DNA of 64,000 nucleotides from Cotesia glomerata (taxonomy: Eukaryota > Arthropoda > Insecta > Hymenoptera > Braconidae). The notes below the pieces were generated by a model, which worked only from the letters and a program-made list of their open reading frames with translations, was not told where the DNA came from and searched no databases. The stretch's first letter is position 1, and each line of letters starts with the position of its first letter. The stretch spans positions 23,070,144 to 23,134,143 of the forward strand of contig NC_058162.1 of assembly GCF_020080835.1 (NCBI RefSeq), in the 5' to 3' direction. Shown here piece after piece: positions 35,156 through 64,000 of this stretch. The translations under genes and the position numbers were made by a program.

Positions 35156-35455
35156 ACACTGAGAGAAAAAATTTATATTGAAAAAAATGTGCATTGTTGT
35201 GATAAAAAATTAATTTGTTAAAAATTTTATTTCTTAGCTGAAGAAATAAAAATTTTTAGATAAACAACTTGCGAATTTTTATCCAAAATTGTTTTTTTCC
35301 CAAATCTAGAACACTTTTTTTTTCAACAAAAAAGTTACTGCGAGCTAACAGCTTCAGCTAAGAAATAAAATTGTTTAAAATTTTAAACAAATAAATTTAT
35401 TATTACATCATGGTTCATTTATTGTTCAAAATAAATTTTTTCTTTCAGAGTACTT
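35156..35455. mobile_element. MITE with ACACTGAGAGAAAAAA termini
   Basis: Ends ACACTGAGAGAAAAAATTTA and AAATTTTTTCTTTCAGAGT. The interior is partly palindromic (TTTCTTAGCTGAAG and CTTCAGCTAAGAAA). Confidence 0.6.
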
Positions 35456-35999
35456 TGTTAAAAATTGTTGTAAAAACTTTATAAAAATTTAATCGTTCAA
35501 AAGTACAAGGTTTTCTTAAATTAAGAAATAATATTGATAGTTTAAGAAAAATATATTTAACTTAAGAGTGTTGATATTCTTGGTTGAAGAAATCCGAAGA
35601 TTTTCTCAAAATTGTTCTTATACTTTTTAGAGAATTTACTCTATAACTTTAATTGTCAATTTAACAAGATTATTGATAAAAAAAATAACATCAATCAAAA
35701 AAAAAAAAATTGAAAAAACTTTAATAATTAATAATTATAAATTTTACAAATTTCTTAAAAATTCCCTAGTTGAAAAAATTAACTTAAATGAACTTAGCTG
35801 CTATACTAAAACAATTGATTTAAGCTCATGTAAGTTCATTTTTTCGACTCGGGTTCATCCATTTTTATAAATCAAATAAATTTTGTTTTTTCTAGTTACT
35901 AATTATCTTGAAAAAATATCCAAATTTTTGTTGGAGTCAATTGCATGCGTGCGCACACTATGTATACTCGGTAATATTAGTCATTACTTATTACTTACA
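35456..35999. other. AT-rich, no feature seen
   Basis: Poly-A/T runs and fragments of CTTAAGAA-type MITE interiors; no boundary or coding signal. Confidence 0.3.
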
Positions 36000-36266
36000 T
36001 ACACAGAAAAAAGAAAAATAGAAAAATTACATTATATAATGTAAAGTAGTGCTCCGTAATGAAAACTGGAAAAATTACAGTTTCAAATTGTAATTATTAA
36101 AGATTTTATAGGAATTACATTGTGTAATGTAAAATTTACATTGAAAGCTCTGAAAATTAACATTCAAAATTTGAATTTAGAAAAATGTTATTTTTCTAGT
36201 TTTGAATACAACGGGACACTTATTACTATTTATAATGTAATTTTTCGAGTTTTCTTTTTCCGTGTA
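36000..36266. mobile_element. TA-target MITE, family M1 copy 1
   Basis: Ends TACACAGAAAAAAGAAAAAT and GTTTTCTTTTTCCGTGTA. Internal landmarks GAAAACTGGAAAAATTACAG, TACATTGAAAGCTCTGAAAA and ATTTAGAAAAATGTTATTT are shared with 38098..38377 and 60556..60818. Confidence 0.8.
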
Positions 36267-38097
36267 TGTTTAATATTTTCAGTCTGTAACAATGTATGGA
36301 AGCGCGTAGACGCTTATTGTAATAGATTCAAATGTAAGGTTATTTATTCATCATATCCAATTCCTTAAATCCTAAAAATTTTTTCTCAACTATCAATTTT
36401 TCAGTCCAATTAACATTATCTTCAAAATTAAAATTCTTCCAAAAAATTCCTCATATTTTTTCCTAACAATATTTTCTTCTAATGTCCTATTTTCCAAAAA
36501 ATTTCAATCTTACAAATTCTCCAACCCAATAACAATGAACTTTCCATTAAAATTTCAATTTACAACCCTAAAAAAGCTAACCATCAAACTATTCTCACCC
36601 ATCTCCAACATCTCCAAACTCAGAAGCTTCAACTCCAAATAAACCTCCCTAAAATATCCACATTGACACACGCTTTAATTCCAAAAATACCTCGGTCTCA
36701 CTAATGAAATAATTGAAACCAAAATTGATCTTCGGTGAATAAATAATCCCTGAAACTCAGAAGAGCAATTAATCCTGAAAAGTTTGATCTTGCTCAAGAG
36801 CAGAAAGTCAGATAAGCTTTAAACTAAAGTCTAAGCGATTCCATAAAAGTTGGGTGGGTATAGCTCCCTCGTTGAAACATCAAAGACTCACTTTGCCGAG
36901 CGAGACTTAAACTTGCCAGGTCGTAGGTCATACGTATAGAGTCTACAGCGGATCTAGAATCTAGATAGGTGGTAGAGAATCTATGAGGTAGTAGGTAGCT
37001 AGCAATTCGTACGTGGATATAGGAATGAAAAGGTCGGAAAAAATAGAGGTAAAAATTATTTAACGATGTCTGTGTCGTGTGTGTAGGTTGTAAGTTGCTG
37101 GTTGTTGGATTAGGATCCCGGAATCTAATGTAGACTCAACTTATGGACTGGTAAATTATTGTGGATACGTGGATGTGTGGATATGTCGTACTATACATGC
37201 ATAATCAAATGATATTATGGAGTGTAGAATAGACTATAGAGTGTAAGGCGAACTATAGACCATTGGTGGGCGAAAAGGTGCGAGGTCAGGTCGATCGCGG
37301 CTACTGGGTACTGGGGGTGAGACCTTGACTCACAATGCACATCACCGGATAAAAACGCGCAGCCGCGTTGTTATCATGTCTTATAACTATATGTTCACTG
37401 GTAAATAGTCAGCTCCCTCGTATTTACCTGTATTGTGAGGGGGTCGAGTGGGTGGTTGGTTGGTTGGTTGGTGGAACAAGGTGGAGTAGGTAGTAGGTAG
37501 TAGGTAGTAGGTAGTAGTAGTACTACTACATTGCTCGTATACTACGCGATCAGGATGTAGTGGGTATCCTGTGCAGGTATCCTAGAGCTTTGCCACTTTT
37601 GGAACCACGTGTCGTATCAGACGTAATCAATTGACTCGAATCCCCTGACATTTCTAAGTGCTCGGTGGAAATATAGGTAGAGATGCTCCACAGAGTCAAT
37701 ACTTTAAAATTAGCAGAAGATCAAGGTGGTGTGTTTTCCTGGCTGACATCTGCTTTCTCGGTCGCTGCTTTTTAATTTTCAGCTGGGTAGTGGGAAGAGA
37801 AATCCTCGGATAGGGATTACCATATATATTGTGTATAATGATAACTGTAATGGGAATTCACTCCTGGAAGATGGACCTGGAAAATGGATTCATATTAGTG
37901 GTGGATCTAAAGTTTTAGTAGTTTAGAATAAATTTTCTCTTTGGGTTAATTCAACCGATCAATGGAATTTTATGTTCAGAGAAGCTTAGAGAATATTTTT
38001 AACCTTTTGGTTCACCGGAAAATGGATAGTTTATTTTTTTTTAAATGTTTCATTAAGATTGGTGATTATAAATGGGGAGTTATAATGTTAGTAATTA
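36267..38097. other. Non-coding region with G-rich regulatory-like island
   Basis: 36800-37830 is unique and much less AT-rich than its flanks. It has GGTTGGTTGGTTGG at about 37451-37473, a (GTAGGTA)n run at 37490-37520 and a CACGTG E-box-like GGAACCACGTGTCG at about 37600. No long ORF. Candidate intronic enhancer or unannotated exon cluster; position would be intron 1 of Hs3st-A. Confidence 0.35.
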
Positions 38098-38377
38098 TAC
38101 ACGGAAAAAAGAAAACTCGAAAAATTACAGTATATAATGCAACGTGGCGCTTTGTGATGAAAACTGGAAAAATTATAGTTTCAAATTGTAATTATTACAG
38201 ATTCTATAAAAATTACATTGTAGAATATAATATTTACATTGAAAGCTTTGAAAATTAACATTTAAAGTTTGAAATTAGAAAAATGTTATTGCGAACTGTA
38301 ATTTTTCTAGTTTTGATTATGATGGGACCGATTTTACATTTTAAATTGTAATTATTCTTGTTTTCTTTATTCCAGGT
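38098..38377. mobile_element. TA-target MITE, family M1 copy 2
   Basis: Left end TACACGGAAAAAAGAAAACT is intact; the right end TTTTCTTTATTCCAGGTA is decayed. The body matches the 60556 copy closely (AACGTGGCGCTT, TGAAAACTGGAAAAATTATA). Confidence 0.75.
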
Positions 38378-38609
38378 AAAATAATTTTTTTTTATTATCG
38401 TTAAATTTGAGGGATTTATGAAGAAAATTCGTTTTAGCACTCAAGAACGTCAAGATGGCGAGAGAAACTAAAATGGTGGGCTCGAGAAATTCTATTGGCC
38501 CATTTGAAATAGCCAGCGCCAAACGCGGCAAATTTATTATTTAAATGTTAATCTAACATACGTTTTGAATTTTGATTTTTTAAGGGGCTATAAATATATG
38601 CTTGGAATT
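38378..38609. other. Short unique spacer
   Basis: Contains CGTCAAGATGGCGAGAG and CCAGCGCCAAACGCGGC, small GC-richer blocks. No gene seen. Confidence 0.3.
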
Positions 38610-38629
38610 TTTTAAAAATCTACATTTTT

Positions 38630-39175
38630 TTTTTTTCTTTTTTTTTATTGTTTCCAGATGTACAGTTATTTTAGTAACTCTGTTACATTTTACAATTGTT
38701 TATATCCTCAACCTGTATTTCCTGCTTTTATTTTTGCGGCTGTGGTCCGACTTGTGCTTTCTGTACCGTATTTACCCTGCACCTTGCCTCTCAGGCTGTT
38801 GGAACAGAATCATGGGGAAACCACAGAGAAAACCCATGATAGTACAGTTGGAGCTGGGCTAAGTCTACAGTGATTGATAAGAAACTCTTCTTTATCGACC
38901 ACTGAAGCATTAGGCCCTTCTCCTAGTGTACAGAGATCCCTCGCGCTAGCCAACGCTGACTAGAGCGGTCACTCATTCAAGTTGTTGCTTAAAATGGGTG
39001 ATCGCTCAAGTCAGACGTGTGCCGCCCGGCTATCTCTGCCACGTTCAGAGGCTGGCAACGTAACGCACATATTTTTATCTATAATCACTGAAAAATATTG
39101 GTGCGTACCGGGATCGAACCCGGGTCCCACTCTTTCGAAAAGCGGGCACCGAGCCGACTAGGCTATTGCCAACCC
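38630..39175 (-). mobile_element. tRNA-headed SINE with 20-bp target duplication
   Basis: Flanked by a perfect 20-bp direct repeat, TTTTAAAAATCTACATTTTT, at 38610-38629 and 39176-39195. On the minus strand the element begins with a tRNA-like head (39173-39100), runs through a 440-bp GC-richer body, and ends in an A-rich tail (38660-38630). Head, body, A-tail and long target duplication together are diagnostic of LINE-mobilised retroposition. The intact duplication implies a fairly recent insertion. Confidence 0.88.
39100..39173 (-). repeat. tRNA-like head of the SINE
   Basis: Minus strand: A box TAGCCTAGTCGG, then TTTTCGAA at the anticodon loop position (TCG possible anticodon, with a poorly paired stem), T arm CCGGG-TTCGATC-CCGG with a perfect B box, ending GTACGCACC. 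The poor anticodon stem and the SINE context argue against a functional tRNA-Arg. Confidence 0.75.
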
Positions 39176-39459
39176 TTTTAAAAATCTACATTTTTACTTT
39201 GTTTTTGTACATTTATTTAAATATATAGAAAATTTTCAAAGACGGTGAATATGATTTATCGAAAATGGCTGATAAAATCAGGCTAATTTTTACACTATTT
39301 TCTACTATATTTTTCAGTTATTGATCCAAGGATTAATAATTTCGATGAATATTTTCTATTTTTATAAATAATTAACGCTAAAATTTTTAGCAAAAATTGA
39401 TAATTTTTTATGAAACTGTAATTTTTTTAAAAATGGATACTTTCATAATTAATCCGATT

Positions 39460-39572
39460 AATCATCGAAATTCAAGAATCAAAAATTTTTTGTTAATTTA
39501 AGATATTATTTACTAATTGTAAATAATATCTTAAATTAACAAAAATTTTTTGATTCTTGAATTTCGATGATT
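39460..39572. repeat. Near-perfect 53-bp-arm hairpin
   Basis: The left arm AATCATCGAAATTCAAGAAT... is answered by ...ATTCTTGAATTTCGATGATT around a 7-nt loop CTAATTG. The only irregularity is a one-base shift in the A5T6/A6T5 run. It is not flanked by recognisable transposon ends and has no second copy that I see. If transcribed it would form a long double-stranded stem. Confidence 0.85.
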
Positions 39573-39712
39573 TAAATTGAAGATATCGTGCTCACCGCAA
39601 ATAACTTTTTTTAAAAAAACTTCTCTAGATCTTCTACAGGAGCTAAAAAAATAATAATTTGTAAAAAAAAAAGACTTATTATCAAAGTTCAAAGATATTA
39701 ATAAATGTCTAC

Positions 39713-40322
39713 ACAGAAAAAAAGGTTCACTTAAGCCAAGAAAATATTTTTCCTAATTATTTTCTTGAGCGAAAAAAAATTTTTAAGTAAAAAAAATCGT
39801 GTTGTTTTAAGAAAATTCAGCCTCTTGCTCCAAAAAATTTAGTTCTTGATAGAAGTTAATTTTCTTGTCTTGAGAAAATTTCTCTCTTGCTCCAAAAAAT
39901 TAAATATAAAGATAGAAGTAAATTTTCATTAATATTTTTATTGATTAACATATCAAATGGGAAAATCAAATAATATTTCATCATTTTTTCTCATTCAATA
40001 TGTATAATTTCACGCTAAAATAATATAAAATGGGTATCAAATATTCAAGAGAAAAATTTTCTCACCTTGAGAAAATTTTTTTAGCTGACGTAGGTGGCGC
40101 TGCTTCCCTAAAGTATCTAAAAATGTTGATCAAATAGAAAAATTTATTGTATCAAGTATTTATGATAATTTGAATTAAGAAAAAATTACTTCTACCAAGA
40201 ATAGAATTTGAAGAAAAATTTTTACTTCAGCCAACACAACTTTGGTCTTTTTTCAGGCACCCTAAAATTTTCTTGAGCCAAGAATTTTGTTCTGCAGTCA
40301 AGAAATTTTTCTTTCTGTGCAG
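39713..40322. mobile_element. TIR element, family M2 copy 1
   Basis: Ends CACAGAAAAAAAGGTTCACT and AAATTTTTCTTTCTGTG. It contains TTCTTGAGC and TAGGTGGCGCTGCTTCCCTA. A reversed copy, split by a 1.5-kb insertion, lies at 51016..53212. About 80 bp of host sequence (CAGGAGCTA..AAATTTGTAAAAAAAA to ATTAATAxATGTCTA) is duplicated on both sides. Confidence 0.75.
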
Positions 40323-41127
40323 GAGCTAGAAAAATAAGAATTTGTAAAAAAAACAAAAGTTATTGTTAAAGTTCCAAGTTATTAATATATGTCTATCAAT
40401 TTTTATATTAATCAATAAAAAAGTCTATTAAAAATCGCCTTTTTCGACTTTCTAAGTGTATAGAATCCCTTAATTTATTGCAATGCAATTATTAAGTTGT
40501 TTAATCTATTTTTTGACTAAAATTGCACGCTTCAAACCTCAAAGATCCTTCAAATTTTTGCTCTCAGCAAACTACAAAAAAGCTCTTGGTGAAATCTACC
40601 TGAAAAATGGACTGACAAGAGCATGGAAAGCTTTTTAAAATCCGTCAAATAAAGAAAAAAAAAGACTTTCCTTTTGAAATTTGATTTATACAACAAAAAG
40701 TTCTAGATTATCCAATTTAATCCGAAATGAACAGTTATATCACCAAGATATAGACTAAATGTAAACCAGAAGCTATTTGCGGTTTAAATTGTATATTATT
40801 CACGGTGTCCTTGACAGAATACTCGCGAATAGATATCGTTGACACAAATGGACGCTATATACAAGCTTAATCGAGTTTCGTCACAGAATAATATCTGTCT
40901 TACAACTTTACTCCATCCAAAACAGCACAATCATAAATTATTAAACTCGATTAAATTTTAATGGACACTGATTTATTGATTTGTTCTCGCGTACTTCGGT
41001 ATACAATCTTCTTCCTATGAATAAACAATAAAATTTACAAAATTATTTATCAGTATGTTATTCTAATTTAAATAAGTTTGTAATATTTTGATATTTATTG
41101 ATGATATTATTCTTTTTTTTTATGCAG
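40323..41127. other. AT-rich unique stretch before the small exon
   Basis: No repeat or gene recognised apart from the host duplication at its start. It ends in the polypyrimidine tract TCTTTTTTTTTATGCAG. Confidence 0.35.
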
Positions 41128-41160
41128 AACAAACTAAGGATGTGAGAAAACAGAGAGCAA

Positions 41161-62651
<21,491 letters not shown>

Positions 62652-62930
62652 CATTTTTATTTTGTTTCTGACGCTGGACTTTGTTTTTATAAGTGGAGAC
62701 TTGAAAATATTAAAATTTTTATTTTATTTTAATATTAGTTTCATTTTTTTTGGAGAAAAAATTTTTTTAGACCTTTAATCATTTTATAAATTTTTTCTAA
62801 GTAAATTATTATAAAAATGATTTTTTTTTTTTTTAACAAAAAAATTATCAAAAATTAAGTCTATAAATTTTTTATACAAAAATTTACTTATTATTAGAAA
62901 TTTTAATGTTTGGATTCATTGAAAAACATT
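62652..62930 (+). other. Hs3st-A 3' UTR region
   Basis: AT-rich; no canonical AATAAA close to the stop was found. ATTATAAAAATG and similar variants occur near 62805, and the first AATAAA-like word is near 63015 (TAAATAAAATATAAAC) inside the following repeat. Confidence 0.35.
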
Positions 62931-63660
62931 ACAAAAATAAAAAAACGTACATAGTTGCGGAAATTCGCCGCTAGGTGTCGCATGGTCGGCAATTTCGCGC
63001 GCTAATAGAAAGTTATAAATAAAATATAAACAAATTTTTATAAAAAAAATTTTCGTGTCTTAAAAAAGTAAAAATTCAATTTTTTTAAACAAAAAAATTA
63101 TCAAAAATTAAGTTTGAAATTTTTAGAATTTTTTTATACAAAATTTATTTATCAAAAATTATAATGTTTAAATTAAATTGGTTCAAAAATGCAAAATTAA
63201 AAAAACGTACAAAGTTGCAAAAATTTCGCGCGCTAATAGAAAGTTATAAATAAAATATAAACAAATTTTTATAAAAAAAATTTTCGTGTCTTAAAAAAGT
63301 AAAAATTCAATTTTTTTTTTGTTCAATAATTGAAAAAAAAATAATTTTTATAAAATTTCTAAGTTCTTAAAATTTTTTTTTTTTAAAGATAAAAATTATC
63401 AAAAACTAAGTCTGTAATTTTTAAAAATTTTTTCATACAAAAATTTATTTATTATTAGAAATTTTAATCTTTGAATTCGTCGAAAAAAATTGCGAAATTA
63501 AAAAAACGTACAAAGTTGCGGAAATTTACCGTTAGGCGTGGCATAGTTGAAAATTTTGCGCGCTCACAGAAAGTTATTAATAAAATATAAATAAATTTTT
63601 ATAAAAAAAATTTTAGTGTCTTAAAAAAGTAAAATTTACCTTTTTTTTAAATTTTATAAT
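62931..63660 (+). repeat. Three-unit tandem repeat downstream of Hs3st-A
   Basis: Units at about 62935, 63200 and 63497 each contain AAAAAACGTACAAAGTTGC, then TTTCGCGCGCTAATAGAAAG, AAATAAAATATAAACAAATT and TTTTCGTGTCTTAAAAAAGT. Unit length is 265-295 bp; unit 2 lacks about 35 bp next to the GTTGC word. Confidence 0.8.
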
Positions 63661-64000
63661 TAAAAAAAGAACTTTTATAAAATTCTTAAGTTCTTAAAAA
63701 TTTTTTCTCTGAAAATTTTATTATTTTTTTTTTAGTAAAAAAAAATTATTACAAAATAAGAAGATAATTTTTTTGATTACCTACAATTAAACAAAAAGTA
63801 TTTTTAAAAAATCAATAAAAATAATTTACGACTTTTAGTAATCACAACCGCATAATTATTCAAATTATGCAGTACTGTTATCTATTTTCGCTCGTAAACT
63901 CGGAATTTTATCTTAAAAAAAAAAAAACTTATAAAATTTCGAGTCTCCATTTGTTAAAATAATTAAAAAAAGTCACGCAATATAAATATAACCAGTCAAT
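63661..64000. other. AT-rich right edge, no feature seen
   Basis: Poly-A/T runs; slightly more complex from 63840 (TCACAACCGCATAATTATTC). No gene or repeat end recognised. Confidence 0.3.

Noticed and set aside
38602..38873. Two plus-strand frames of 71-86 codons
   Set aside because: They lie on the antisense strand of the SINE body and start in its A-tail complement.

Overview
The window is AT-rich eukaryotic DNA, most likely from an insect. A hymenopteran such as a parasitoid wasp would fit, judging from the gene homologies, spliced introns and transposon load, but no marker fixes the species. Genes are sparse. At the left edge, on the minus strand, is the 5' part of a PP2C-type phosphatase close to PPM1G (two exons, cut by the window edge). 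At the right end, on the plus strand, are two clear coding exons of a heparan sulfate 3-O-sulfotransferase of the 3-OST-1/5 group (insect Hs3st-A-like). A small exon at 41128..41219 splices to them in frame and adds a new N-terminus. A candidate non-coding first exon lies near 4.3-4.7 kb. If it belongs to the same gene, nearly everything from 4.7 to 59.8 kb is intron.

The rest is mostly mobile and repetitive DNA. Left third (1.8-15.9 kb): inverted-repeat AT-rich families; Helitrons with a textbook 3' hairpin and CTAG end (4.8-6.1, 14.9-15.9 kb); TTAA-flanked piggyBac-style elements (6.1-8.1, 12.0 kb), one carrying an intact ORF that resembles the C-terminal half of a DEDDh exonuclease; a 267-bp tandem array (11.3-12.8 kb). 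Middle (17-41 kb): a 640-bp repeat array, degraded CR1/L2-like LINEs on the minus strand (22-23.8, 26.2-27.0, 31.3-32.6 kb), many small terminal-inverted-repeat MITEs, tRNA-derived repeats and a SINE with a 20-bp target duplication (38.6-39.2 kb). These are separated by less AT-rich, non-coding islands that could hold regulatory sequence.

Right-middle (41.4-55.6 kb): a foldback-type element (43.7-45.9 kb); a tRNA-like core in the loop of a 415-bp hairpin (43.3 kb); and a tandemly duplicated block carrying two copies of a small gene that looks like a single PAH (SIN3-type) domain, one with a nonsense codon. That block also holds a broken Mutator-like transposase gene and Helitron pieces. From 56.2 to 59.6 kb lies a minus-strand copy of the 640-bp array with three nested insertions, followed by the sulfotransferase exons.

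PPM1G and Hs3st-A are unrelated neighbours transcribed away from each other; no operon-like organisation exists. Several insertions can be dated relative to their hosts because an unoccupied paralogous site is present in the same window. No CRISPR array, rRNA gene or convincing functional tRNA was seen.
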